A DNA stretch of 64,000 bases, from the NCBI GenBank assembly GCA_034003325.1, contig JAVEYW010000017.1:1-64000 (forward strand), given 5' to 3'. Shown piece by piece: positions 27,635 to 36,891 of the stretch. The translations under genes and the position numbers were made by a program. The notes beneath the pieces are model-generated. The model saw only the letters and a program-made list of their open reading frames with translations. It made no database searches and was not told the origin of the DNA. How positions within the stretch are numbered: the first letter of the stretch is position 1; the number at the start of each line of letters is the position of its first letter. The DNA is from Desulfobacterales bacterium. Lineage in GTDB: Bacteria; Desulfobacterota; Desulfobacteria; Desulfobacterales; JAFDDL01.

Positions 27635-28180
27635 TTATGTCGATCCGGTATCGGTATCGGGCTGAATGGTTCGGAAGCTCTCAAAAATGGTGGATTGGGT
27701 AAACCCTCGAGAATAAAGAAACCGATACAACTTTTCTTTTTTTCTCAGGTCATTTGAAAGATGACGAAGGGTGTTTATTTTCCGGGCCAGCACCTCGGCT
27801 GCCACCCTGTTTTCATCGGTGGTCAGGTCATAATCGGAAAAGGCCGCATCAATCTGCCGAGCGGTAAAACCTTTTTGTTTCATTGCCATTCTGATTCGAC
27901 GGGCGCCATACCCTTTTTGCGTCATTTGTTTTCGGTAGGCCAAGGCGAATTCATTGTCATTTACATAATGAAGCCGTTCACAGGCCGCAAGAACGCGGGT
28001 GGTCGTTTTTTCGTCAAATCCGCGAGCAGAGAGCTTGAGGGATAATTCCCGGCGCGTGAGATTCCGACGGGCGAGAAGCCGAAAGGCAGCGGCTTTACCA
28101 GCGCGTTCGGCCTCTTTTGATGAGGAAGAACTTTCTTCCTTATCACTCGGCGCGTTCGCCGTGGGTTTCAGTGGCGACAT
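27635..28180 (-). CDS. recX: Regulatory protein RecX
   Basis: RecX binds RecA filaments and restrains recombinase activity. The 181-residue protein has the three-helix repeats of the family, starting after a Ser/Glu-rich N-terminal extension of about 30 residues: LLARRNLTRRELSLKL, then the YRKQMTQKGYGARRIRMAMKQKG and LYRFLYSRGFTQSTI segments. recA is not in the window. It is divergent from yceD across a short promoter gap. Confidence 0.88.
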   Translation of the reverse strand: MSPLKPTANAPSDKEESSSSSKEAERAGKAAAFRLLARRNLTRRELSLKLSARGFDEKTTTRVLAACERLHYVNDNEFALAYRKQMTQKGYGARRIRMAMKQKGFTARQIDAAFSDYDLTTDENRVAAEVLARKINTLRHLSNDLRKKEKLYRFLYSRGFTQSTIFESFRTIQPDTDTGST

Positions 28181-28267
28181 AGAAGTTTTCTTTGATTTTT
28201 TTGAGTTTCGTATTATCTACTATAGGACACGATCAACCCTATACAGGCATTTTTTCAGGAGAACAAG

Positions 28268-28822
28268 ATGCAGATTCGAGTCGCCTCTTTACCGGAAAAT
28301 GGTATCGTTATAGAGCTTAATGAGCCGGTGAATCGCTTTGCCGTGTTAAAAGAGATGCAGGAACAGGGAGAGTGCGAATTTCTCGGGAATATTGCAGGGG
28401 TGGTAGCGGTTAAAAAGGTGATGGACATGGTGGCGGTGTCCGGGAACCTTCATATCGGCGTTCGCCTTATGTGCAGCCGGTGCCTGGAGGAATTTGATAC
28501 CATTTTGGCGGATCATTTTTCTGTGAGTTTCACTAAGAATCTACCTGAAATAAAGGAAGAACAAAGCGAATTTGCCCTTCAGGCCGAGGATCTCGGGCTT
28601 GTTTTCTACGAAGGGGATATCATCGATTTACACGATGCCGTTCAGGAACAGGTGGTAATGCTCTTTCCGGTAAGTCCGGTTTGCGCATCGACATGCAAGG
28701 GGCTTTGCCACACTTGCGGGGAAAATCTTAACAAAGGCGGCTGCACCTGCGAGAAAAATAACGGCATAGATCCGCGATTCGCCGTTTTAAAAGCCCTTAA
28801 GCTTCCGCCCCGGAAGGATTGA
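28268..28822 (+). CDS. yceD: YceD/DUF177 family protein
   Basis: DUF177 proteins are linked to 23S rRNA accumulation and in most bacteria are cotranscribed with rpmF (ribosomal protein L32). The 184-residue sequence shows the VRLMCSRCLEEF motif (~67-78) and the C-terminal Cys cluster CKGLCHTCGENLNKGGCTC (~146-164), then the DPRFAVLKALK end signature. The start has a TTCAGGAG site. rpmF does not follow: 54 bases later lies the end of a convergent gene. Confidence 0.9.
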   Translation: MQIRVASLPENGIVIELNEPVNRFAVLKEMQEQGECEFLGNIAGVVAVKKVMDMVAVSGNLHIGVRLMCSRCLEEFDTILADHFSVSFTKNLPEIKEEQSEFALQAEDLGLVFYEGDIIDLHDAVQEQVVMLFPVSPVCASTCKGLCHTCGENLNKGGCTCEKNNGIDPRFAVLKALKLPPRKD

Positions 28823-28875
28823 GGGATGGTGCTTTTTGACGCCAGAATCGAAGGTCGGCCGTTTCCCTGTTAAGA

Positions 28876-29385
28876 TCAGCGCGAACGGATGACCTGATAT
28901 CGGGCAAACACGGTGTGCTCGCCGATCGTTCCGGTTTCCAATAAGGCCAGATTCATTTGAATCTGATCTGAAAAGAGCGATAAGCCCGCCCCGAAAATTT
29001 TTGGGGAAAAGGTAACCAATATTTCATCAATTAGTCCCGCCTGAGCAAAAAGAAAATTAACTCGGCTGCCGCCGCCGAGCACTGCCTGGCTATAGCCTTG
29101 CGCTTCCAGATCTGCCACAATTTCAGCGGGAGATTTGGCGGTGAATTCGACCTGCGCAGTTTCGGACCGGCGGTGTTTTTTTCTCGTCAGCACCACATGT
29201 TTTCTGTCTGGAAGGGGTTTGTCCAGTGTATCAAAGGTCTTGGATCCCATGATAATGACGCCTGACTCTTTGGAGATGCGCTTAAACATCTGTTTATCCG
29301 CCAGCTCGGTCCAGTCGGGAAAATGTTCCGAGCTGAGACCGATTTTTCCATCCACGGTTAGTGCGATTACAAGAATGATTTTCAT
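28876..29385 (-). CDS. RibD C-terminal/dihydrofolate-reductase-like protein
   Basis: This 169-residue protein is of the DHFR-like fold used in RibD-type reductases. Motifs are MKIILVIALTVDGKIG at the N-terminus, VIIMGSKTFDTL (~47-58), LGGGSRVNFLFAQAGLIDEI (~113-132) and the C-terminal FSDQIQ segment. The substrate cannot be told from the sequence, and it is not in a riboflavin or folate cluster. I chose the ATG at 29385, which has AGGATGG upstream; the ATG nine bases before it is an alternative. Confidence 0.8.
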   Translation of the reverse strand: MKIILVIALTVDGKIGLSSEHFPDWTELADKQMFKRISKESGVIIMGSKTFDTLDKPLPDRKHVVLTRKKHRRSETAQVEFTAKSPAEIVADLEAQGYSQAVLGGGSRVNFLFAQAGLIDEILVTFSPKIFGAGLSLFSDQIQMNLALLETGTIGEHTVFARYQVIRSR

Positions 29386-29545
29386 GCGAGCCATCCTGAC
29401 CGAATTTAGACCCTTATCATATTCGGCTTCGTTTTAAATTGAGATTTCACAGATAGATCGCTATCATAGCGGAGCCGTTACCGCAATCGGATTTGATGCA
29501 CCTTCGGTGCGAACCGCGCATGTGCGCGATGGATGATATGGCAAC

Positions 29546-31231
29546 ATGAATTCACATGCCGTTAGCGTGATGCTTTTATCTTTCGGAGTGTTGTTGTGTT
29601 TTGCCCGTGCACTCGGTGAGGTGGCACAACGGTTGCGACAGCCTGCCGTATTGGGGGAGTTACTTGCCGGTGTATTGCTAGGCCCGACCGTTTTGGGAAA
29701 TGTGTCGCCCGAGCTCGGCTTATTTCTCTTTCCCCCCCAGGGACCGAATGCCGTTGCCATGGATACCATCGCGACACTCGCGATTGTGTTTTTTTTAATG
29801 GTTGCCGGTATCGAGGTGGATTTGTCAACCCTTTGGAAGCAGGGCAAGGCCGGGTTAAAAGTCGGCATGGCAAGCATTGCCGTTCCATTTTTTTTCGCTT
29901 TTTTGGTGGCTTGGCTGGCGCCGCAGGCGCTCGGCAAGCAGCCGGATGCAAATCCATTGGTGTTCGCGCTGGTTTTAGCCATCGCCATGTCAATTTCCGC
30001 GCTGCCCATTATTGCGAAAACGCTGATGGATATGGATCTTTACCGAAGCGATCTCGGAATGGTGGTGATTAGCGCCGCCATCTTTAACGATCTGATCGGC
30101 TGGATTGTGTTCGCCATCATTTTGGGACTGATGGGCGAGAGCGCAGATCGCGGAAATAATATCATGCAGACGATTACGCTGACCATAGCCTTTGCCGCCG
30201 GAATCCTTACCATCGGCCGCTGGTTGATTCACAGAGTGTTGCCGTTTGTGCAGGCTTATACGCGATGGCCCGGAGGCGAGCTTAGCTTTGCGCTGATTCT
30301 GGCGATGCTCGGCGCCGCTTTTACCGAATGGATTGGAATCCATGCCATTTTTGGCGCCTTTCTTGTGGGGGCGGCTATTGGCGATTCCGCGCACTTGCGC
30401 GAAAGCACGAGGGTAACCATTGACCATTTTGTTTCCTTTATTTTTGCGCCCGTGTTTTTTGCTAGCATTGGGCTTAAAGTGGATTTTCTGGCGCATTTTG
30501 ATCTTCCCCTTGTGTTAACGGTCCTTGGGCTTGTCTGTGTTGTTAAACTCGCCGGGGGGGTTTTGGGCGCTCGTTGGGGGGGGATGCCCGCCCAGGAGGC
30601 GCGGGCGGTCGGTTTTGCAATGGTTTCCGTTGGCGCCATGGGAATCATCATCGGGCTGCTTGCCCTGCAAGCGGGGATTATCAGCCAACGACTTTTTGTC
30701 GCGCTGGTTATTATGGCCATTGCCACCTCCATGATGAGTGGGCCCGGCATTCGACTCATCCTTCGGCCTTCAAAAAGGTGGCGGCTTCAGGATTCATTGT
30801 TGTCAAAACTTTTTTTCCGTGAACTAAAAGCCGTTTCGCGACGGAATGTCATTCATGAAATGACGACGGCCGTGTGTGAAGCGATCAGCGGTCTGAATAT
30901 AGAAGCAATCGAAGCAGCGGTCTGGGATCGCGAGGAAGCGCTTAGCACGGGCCTTGGCAAGGGAATAGCGCTGCCGCATGCACGAATTGAAGGACTTAAA
31001 GAGGCCATTGTCGCGGTTGGTATTTCCGATACGGGCATCGACTTTGACGCACCGGACGGCAAACCGGCCAATATTATTTTTCTTCTGCTGACGCCGAGAA
31101 ACGATCCCCGTGTGCAGTTAGTGATCGGTTCCGAAATAGCGCGGTGTTTTCGTGAACCGAAAATGCTTGAACAGGTGCTTCGAACGAAGAATTTCACGGA
31201 TTTCCTGGCGCTGATAAAAAGTTTTCGTTAA
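29546..31231 (+). CDS. CPA2-type cation:proton antiporter fused to a PTS EIIA domain
   Basis: The first ~410 residues form a Kef-type monovalent cation:proton antiporter with about 12 membrane segments, including LGELLAGVLLGPTVLG, FFLMVAGIEVDL and the AIFNDLIGW acidic site. The final ~140 residues form a fructose/mannitol-type EIIA domain (type 2), with the phosphorylatable His478 in GIALPHARIEGL and the later DGKPANIIFLLLTP segment. PTS phosphorylation could gate ion flux, or the domain may sense the phosphate state; this is inference. No EI, HPr or other PTS gene is in the window. It ends four bases into the convergent glnE. Confidence 0.9.
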   Translation: MNSHAVSVMLLSFGVLLCFARALGEVAQRLRQPAVLGELLAGVLLGPTVLGNVSPELGLFLFPPQGPNAVAMDTIATLAIVFFLMVAGIEVDLSTLWKQGKAGLKVGMASIAVPFFFAFLVAWLAPQALGKQPDANPLVFALVLAIAMSISALPIIAKTLMDMDLYRSDLGMVVISAAIFNDLIGWIVFAIILGLMGESADRGNNIMQTITLTIAFAAGILTIGRWLIHRVLPFVQAYTRWPGGELSFALILAMLGAAFTEWIGIHAIFGAFLVGAAIGDSAHLRESTRVTIDHFVSFIFAPVFFASIGLKVDFLAHFDLPLVLTVLGLVCVVKLAGGVLGARWGGMPAQEARAVGFAMVSVGAMGIIIGLLALQAGIISQRLFVALVIMAIATSMMSGPGIRLILRPSKRWRLQDSLLSKLFFRELKAVSRRNVIHEMTTAVCEAISGLNIEAIEAAVWDREEALSTGLGKGIALPHARIEGLKEAIVAVGISDTGIDFDAPDGKPANIIFLLLTPRNDPRVQLVIGSEIARCFREPKMLEQVLRTKNFTDFLALIKSFR

Positions 31232-34152
31232 GAAAGACCCTTTGGTGGCTGATCCGGTTGGCCCAGCACGTGATGCCAAAAGCGCATAATCGTTTGCCGA
31301 TAGGCTTTGAATTGATCCGCTGGCACGACCGGAGGTGCTTCCTGTAAGCTTAACCGGTGGGCCATGGACCGGTAGGTCAGGTAGGCCGTTCGAAGTTGAT
31401 GCGCCATGTCATCTCCGATAATTTTTTCCTCCGCCAGGGCCTGAATTTGTCGCACATTATCGGTCCATTTCAGCAGTTGCGGATAGCGGTGCGCCATCAA
31501 GAGCACAATGTATTGAACCAGAAATTCGATATCCACCATGCCGCCGGGATCATGTTTGAGATTGAAGTCAGTTGAAGGGTGACCCCCATGTTCCCGGCGC
31601 ATGCGCTCGCGCATGTCCGACACCTCTTTTTTTAAAATGGCCTTGCGTCGGGGACGGGAAAGCGCCCGAAGCCGCACGGTTTCAAAACGCGCAATTAGCG
31701 CCGAATCCCCGCAGATGCCGCGGGCCCGCACCAGCGCCTGATGTTCCCAGGTCCAGGCGTCTTTCATCTGATATTCCTCCCAGGCATCAATGTGACAGAC
31801 CAGCAGGCCGCTGGTTCCACTGGGTCTTAGCCGCATGTCCGTTTCATAAAGAACGCCGGCCGGTGTGTGCGCGGACAGAAAGTGAATGACCCGCTGGCCC
31901 AACCGGGAAAAAAACTGCGGAATATCCAAGGGCCGGGAACCGCCCCGGGTTTGTGCGCCGGTGCAGGCATGAAGAAACACCAGATCCAGGTCTGAGTCGT
32001 AGCCAAGCTCCAGACCGCCGAGTTTTCCATAGGCAATGACAGCAAATCCCCGATCCAGCGGCGTATTGTCAAGCATGCAATTCGGCGTCCCGTGTTTTTC
32101 GACCAGATGGCGCCAGGTAAGATCCACTGTCTTTGCGACGGAGATTTCGGCAATATCGGATAAATGATCGCTCACTTTCATTAACGGCAGCACGCCGCCG
32201 ATGTCAGCGGCTGCCACGCGAAGCGTGTTGGTCTGCTTGAAAATCCGTAACACTTCCATCTGGTATTCCAGATCATCGGGATCGATCAGCTCATAGCGCC
32301 GGTCGATTTCCTCTGCAAGTTCCGGGCGATTGGGAGGGGCATAAAGGGTTCGCGGATCCAGCAGTTCGTCAAGCAGCACCGGGTGGCGCATTAAATAAGA
32401 AATCATCCACGGACTGGCATCGGCAAATTCCACCAAACGGGTTAAGGCCGTCGGGTTTTCCTGAAGCAGGGCCAGGTAAGTCGTCCGACGTTGAATCGTT
32501 TTGATCAGATCCAGCAGTCTGGCCAACACCACTTGCGGCTCGCGCGCTTGGGCGGCGCGCAACAGCAATTCGGGAATGACCTTATCCAGCCGCTTTTTGC
32601 CGGCGGGGCTAAGCGCCCGCGTGGAGGGGTCGTGATGCAAGGTGTCCAATAGGGTCGCAATTTCTTTGGGGGAGTTGTATCCGGCATCGAGCAGCAGGGT
32701 TTCGCCGAATTCCGACAGGGGTGCAAGCCACAGAGCGGCTATTCGGGTGTTGAGATTTTCGGCGAAGGACGCTGTGCTTTCCTCCATGTTTTCTGATGGT
32801 TCAAGCTCTAGAAGTTGATTGAAATGCTGATGCACCAATTGCCGATGGCGCTGAAGCGCTTGAAAAAACGCCTCCGGCTCGGGAAACCCCATTGATGCGG
32901 CCAGCCGTTGCCTCTCATCCTGTTTTTCAGGCAATTGATGCGTCTGCTGGTCCGCATATTCTTGTAACCGGTGCTCCGTATGTCTTAAAAACCGATAAGC
33001 CTCGGTTAGTGCCCCGCAAACTTCCGGTGTAATATGGTTTTCACGGACGAGTTGGTTGAGCGTCTCCTGAATAGGGCCGCATTGCAGCGCCGGTGTCACG
33101 CCCCCGCGAAGCAGCTGAAAGGTTTGTCCGAAAAATTCGATTTCTCGTATGCCGCCCGGTCCCAGCTTGATATTATTCTGCATTTTTTTCTGGGCGACTT
33201 CCCGAGCGATTTTAAGTTTCATGTCCCGAATGGATTCAAAGGCGCTGTAATCAAAATATCGTCTGTAAATAAAGGGCCGCAACCTTTCTATCAGCCGCTT
33301 TCCTGCGTCTAAATCCCCTGCTGCGGCGCGGGCCTTGATCCATGCATACCGTTCCCAGTCCCGGCCTTGCTGTTGGTAATAATCTTCCATATTGTCAAAG
33401 CTCATCACCAGGGGGCCATTATCGCCGAAAGGCCGCAATCGAATATCCACCCGGAACAAAGGGCCGTCCGAAGTGACGGTGCTTAAAATTTTCACATACT
33501 TGCGGCACAAGCGCACAAAAAATTCTTCGTTACTGATGGCGCGAGTGCCGCCATCGGTTTGGCCGCTTTCGGGATAAGCAAATATCAGATCGATATCCGA
33601 GGAAAAATTCAATTCACGGGAACCGAGTTTTCCCATGCCGATGACCACCAGTTGCTGAGGATGATGCGCGGCATTCAGTGGAAGGCCATATAGCCCGCAT
33701 TGGGCCCGGTAAAGATACGCCAGCGTCGTTTCCAGGCAGGCATCGGCAAACGCAGACAAATCGCCCATGGTTTCATCCAGATCGGCCCATCCGGCCAAAT
33801 CCCGCCAGGCAATTCGCACCATTTCCCGGCGACGAAGGTTGCAGAGAATTTGTCCCAGCAAGGCTTCGTCGGCGACTGACGCTATACGGGCCTGTAAATA
33901 AGGTAGATAATCCGCAGATCGACCGCTTTTTCGCAGATCGCCGCTTTGTACCAGTTCTGCCGGCAGTGCCGGATCAAGAAGGCAACTTCGACGGATAAAC
34001 TCGCTGAAATAAAAGATGGGTTTGGCGATCCTGATAAAGTCTGGATCCTCCGGCGGAGTAAGGCCGCGGGTCTTGGCGGCATCGCAAAATGCCCGCCAGT
34101 AATCTTCAGATTCCAATGATTGCTTGGCGGGGATAAGGCTATCTTGCGTCAT
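31228..34152 (-). CDS. glnE: Bifunctional glutamine synthetase adenylyltransferase/deadenylase
   Basis: GlnE adenylylates and deadenylylates glutamine synthetase in response to nitrogen status relayed by PII. The 974-residue protein contains the two nucleotidyltransferase domains with D-x-D motifs: GSRELNFSSDIDLIFAY in the N-terminal half and GGLELGYDSDLDLVFLH in the C-terminal half. Each is followed by helical regulatory segments (GGIREIEFFGQTFQLL and PGGMVDIEFLVQYIVLL). The length is normal. It is convergent with the antiporter gene and divergent from purF. No glnA or glnB is nearby. Confidence 0.96.
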   Translation of the reverse strand: MTQDSLIPAKQSLESEDYWRAFCDAAKTRGLTPPEDPDFIRIAKPIFYFSEFIRRSCLLDPALPAELVQSGDLRKSGRSADYLPYLQARIASVADEALLGQILCNLRRREMVRIAWRDLAGWADLDETMGDLSAFADACLETTLAYLYRAQCGLYGLPLNAAHHPQQLVVIGMGKLGSRELNFSSDIDLIFAYPESGQTDGGTRAISNEEFFVRLCRKYVKILSTVTSDGPLFRVDIRLRPFGDNGPLVMSFDNMEDYYQQQGRDWERYAWIKARAAAGDLDAGKRLIERLRPFIYRRYFDYSAFESIRDMKLKIAREVAQKKMQNNIKLGPGGIREIEFFGQTFQLLRGGVTPALQCGPIQETLNQLVRENHITPEVCGALTEAYRFLRHTEHRLQEYADQQTHQLPEKQDERQRLAASMGFPEPEAFFQALQRHRQLVHQHFNQLLELEPSENMEESTASFAENLNTRIAALWLAPLSEFGETLLLDAGYNSPKEIATLLDTLHHDPSTRALSPAGKKRLDKVIPELLLRAAQAREPQVVLARLLDLIKTIQRRTTYLALLQENPTALTRLVEFADASPWMISYLMRHPVLLDELLDPRTLYAPPNRPELAEEIDRRYELIDPDDLEYQMEVLRIFKQTNTLRVAAADIGGVLPLMKVSDHLSDIAEISVAKTVDLTWRHLVEKHGTPNCMLDNTPLDRGFAVIAYGKLGGLELGYDSDLDLVFLHACTGAQTRGGSRPLDIPQFFSRLGQRVIHFLSAHTPAGVLYETDMRLRPSGTSGLLVCHIDAWEEYQMKDAWTWEHQALVRARGICGDSALIARFETVRLRALSRPRRKAILKKEVSDMRERMRREHGGHPSTDFNLKHDPGGMVDIEFLVQYIVLLMAHRYPQLLKWTDNVRQIQALAEEKIIGDDMAHQLRTAYLTYRSMAHRLSLQEAPPVVPADQFKAYRQTIMRFWHHVLGQPDQPPKGLS

Positions 34153-34434
34153 AGAATTTGGGGTTCCTTACAATGGGGTTTTCCAAGCGGTTGCTGAACA
34201 CTATCAGGCCCTCTCCCATTATGCACGTTCTTTCTTGCATGTTTTTGATGGGGGGTCTAACGCGCTGTGCCATATTCCAAATGCGCGGGAGCTGCTGTAA
34301 GATTAATTTTTTTTTGTTTTATTAGCATAACTTATAGTGGAATTTGATTGGCTTGCAAGCGTTTGCACTCGGCAGATTCCTGTGTTAAAGGGGTGGGAAA
34401 GCGGCTGTCACAAAACTGTTTTGGAGAAAGTGCA

Positions 34435-35850
34435 TTGGAAGATATCTATTCGGAAAAACCACGCGAAGCTTGCGGCTTATTCGGCATTCAGGATCATGCC
34501 GATGCAGCCAAGCTGACCTATTTTGGATTATACGCCCTTCAACATCGCGGGCAGGAAAGCGCCGGGATAGCGGTTGTCGAGGAAAATATCATGCGGCAGC
34601 ATAAAGGGATGGGGCTTGTCGCCGAAGTCTTTAACATGCCGCAGCTCGAACAATTAAAGGGGCGAAGCGCCATCGGTCATGTGAGATATTCCACCACCGG
34701 CAGCTCGATTCTTACCAATGCACAGCCGCTGGTGGTTCAGCACCGCCAGCGGACTTATGCGGTGGCCCATAACGGCAATCTGGTCAATGCGCACACCCTG
34801 CGAAATGAACTGGAAGAAACGGGCTCTATTTTTCAAACCACGATGGACAGTGAGGTTTTTCTTCATCTTTTCGTGAAAAATCTGGGTAAGGGCTTTGAGC
34901 AGGCGTTGGTTGAAACCGCATCGCGAATTAAGGGGGCATTTTCCTTTGTCATGCTAACGAACCGGGGAGAGGTGGTCGGCATCAAGGATCCCCACGGGTT
35001 TCGCCCGTTAAGCCTCGGTAAACTCAACGGCAGCTATGTGCTGGCCTCTGAAACCTGCGCCCTGGACCTGGTGCAGGCGGAATTTATTCGGTCTCTCGAC
35101 CCTGGTGAAATCGTGATTATCGGACCGAACGGGGTCAAAAGCATTCGTTACGCCGAGCCGGACAAAAAGCGATTCTGTGTGTTTGAATTTATTTATTTTG
35201 CCAGGCCGGACAGCTCTATTTTCGGAAAAACCGTCTATGAAGTCAGAAAAGCGCACGGCCGCAGGCTCGCGCGGGAAGCCCCCGTATCCGCCGATTTCGT
35301 GATGCCTTTTCCGGATTCTGGAAACTATGCTGCGATAGGGTATGCCCAGGAATCCGGTATTCCGTTTGAAATGGGCATGATTCGAAACCATTATGTGGGC
35401 AGAACTTTTATTCAGCCGACCCAAAGCATGCGGGATTTTGCCGTTCGCATCAAACTGAACCCGGTTCGGTCCCTTCTTAAAGGAAAAGAAATTATTATTA
35501 TTGAAGACTCCATCATTCGCGGCACGACCGTCCGCACCCGCGTCAAAGCCCTGCGGGAGCTTGGTGTAAAACGTGTTCACATGCGGGTCAGCGGGCCTCC
35601 CCATCGGTTTCCCTGCCATTACGGCATCGATTTTTCAACCAAAGGAGAGCTTATTGCCGCGAAAATGTCGGTCCCGGAACTCAAGGAGTATTTGGGCCTC
35701 GATTCGCTCCATTACCTGAGCTTAAAGGGGTTGTTGGAAGCAACCGGTGTGGAGGATCCCGAGAACAGTTTTTGCAAAGCCTGTTTTGACGGGTGTTACC
35801 CGGTGTCCTTTGATGAGGATCTGTCCAAAAATTGCCTTGAAATACAATAG
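34435..35850 (+). CDS. purF: Amidophosphoribosyltransferase
   Basis: PurF makes phosphoribosylamine, the first committed step of purine synthesis. I start it at the TTG at 34435, which follows GGAGAAAG; this leaves a 12-residue leader before the nucleophile Cys13 (REACGLFGI), as in PurF enzymes that are processed to a free Cys. The glutaminase part has YALQHRGQESAG and HNGNLVN; the PRPP loop is IIIEDSIIRGTTVRTRV. C-terminal Cys in SFCKACFDGCYP suggests the [4Fe-4S]-type enzyme of Bacillus. An ATG at 34348 would add an unusual tail. purH lies at the far right end of the window, not linked. Confidence 0.94.
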   Translation: MEDIYSEKPREACGLFGIQDHADAAKLTYFGLYALQHRGQESAGIAVVEENIMRQHKGMGLVAEVFNMPQLEQLKGRSAIGHVRYSTTGSSILTNAQPLVVQHRQRTYAVAHNGNLVNAHTLRNELEETGSIFQTTMDSEVFLHLFVKNLGKGFEQALVETASRIKGAFSFVMLTNRGEVVGIKDPHGFRPLSLGKLNGSYVLASETCALDLVQAEFIRSLDPGEIVIIGPNGVKSIRYAEPDKKRFCVFEFIYFARPDSSIFGKTVYEVRKAHGRRLAREAPVSADFVMPFPDSGNYAAIGYAQESGIPFEMGMIRNHYVGRTFIQPTQSMRDFAVRIKLNPVRSLLKGKEIIIIEDSIIRGTTVRTRVKALRELGVKRVHMRVSGPPHRFPCHYGIDFSTKGELIAAKMSVPELKEYLGLDSLHYLSLKGLLEATGVEDPENSFCKACFDGCYPVSFDEDLSKNCLEIQ

Positions 35851-35874
35851 ATAATTTTTTAACGTGCCGGGCAA

Positions 35875-36891
35875 ATGAAAAAAACGGTCGCTTTTTCAAA
35901 AAACGCGCTCAACGTGTTTTTCCATATTCTCACCGGATGCAATCTGTCCTGCACGCATTGCTATATCAACCCGGCGCAGCATGGCACGGCTCCCCTCGCC
36001 CTTGATACCGTTATTTCCTGGCTGAAACTTTTCGCCGATAAAAGCCGGCATGCCAATGTCATCTTTCTCGGCGGCGAGCCGACCCTGCATCCGGCCCTCT
36101 CTCAATCGGTTAAAGCTGCCAGAGCCATGGGCTATGAATCCATCACCATTGATACCAACGGCTATCTCTTTCATAATATTTTATCAAAGGTGGCGCCCGG
36201 GGAGGTGGATTTTTTTAGTTTCAGCCTGGACGGTGCGACGCGTGAGACCAATGATCGAATTCGGGGCAGGGGCTCATACGACACCTGCCTGAAGGGCATT
36301 CGGAATGCCGGGCAAAAAGGCTTTCACACCAGCCTGATCTATACGGTGAGCCGGGAAAATCTTCACGAAATTCATCGCATGCCCGAATTGTTGGCGAAGT
36401 TGGGCCTGCATCGGTTTTTTATTCAGGTTATCGGCATTCGAGGCAAGTCCGCGGCGCCCGAATCGGACCGCAAGTGCCTTCAATTATTGCCGGAAGAGTG
36501 GCTGGGGATTATTCCGGAGGTGGCGGATCGCGTTGCCCGGCTGGGCATCACCGTGACCTATCCGAAGGTGTTTTTGCGTCCCGAAGAGCCCTTTGCCTGC
36601 GCCGGCATCGAGGCGGAAAACTATTTTCTCTTTCCCAACGGCCGCGTGTATCGCTGCCCGCTGTGTGAGGATTTTCCGTTTCACAGCCACGTCATTGAAA
36701 AGGACCGGTTGGTAAATACGCCGAAAATAAATGAAATGGATCTATTTCCCCTCAGTATTCCGGAAGGGTGCGTGATGAACAAAATCATTCAGCCGGGCAA
36801 TATCGAATACACTGCGGACGGGAAGCCGGCCTATAAGATCGCCTGTTGCATGCTCAAAGAGGAAATTAAAAGCGCTGCCGAATCATCTTAA
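35875..36891 (+). CDS. Radical SAM protein with SPASM-like C-terminal Cys cluster
   Basis: The 338-residue protein has the radical SAM motif Cys22-x3-Cys26-x2-Cys29 (CNLSCTHCY), the FLGGEPTLHP motif (~62-71) and the SFSLDGATRETNDRIRG segment typical of SPASM/twitch enzymes. Further Cys pairs near the end (FACAG, YRCPLCED, EGCVMNK, ACCMLK) could hold extra iron-sulfur clusters. Related enzymes mature peptides or heme-like cofactors, but no precursor peptide or partner is visible, so the role is unknown. It lies 24 bases after purF and its 3' end overlaps the kinase gene on the other strand. Confidence 0.85.
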   Translation: MKKTVAFSKNALNVFFHILTGCNLSCTHCYINPAQHGTAPLALDTVISWLKLFADKSRHANVIFLGGEPTLHPALSQSVKAARAMGYESITIDTNGYLFHNILSKVAPGEVDFFSFSLDGATRETNDRIRGRGSYDTCLKGIRNAGQKGFHTSLIYTVSRENLHEIHRMPELLAKLGLHRFFIQVIGIRGKSAAPESDRKCLQLLPEEWLGIIPEVADRVARLGITVTYPKVFLRPEEPFACAGIEAENYFLFPNGRVYRCPLCEDFPFHSHVIEKDRLVNTPKINEMDLFPLSIPEGCVMNKIIQPGNIEYTADGKPAYKIACCMLKEEIKSAAESS

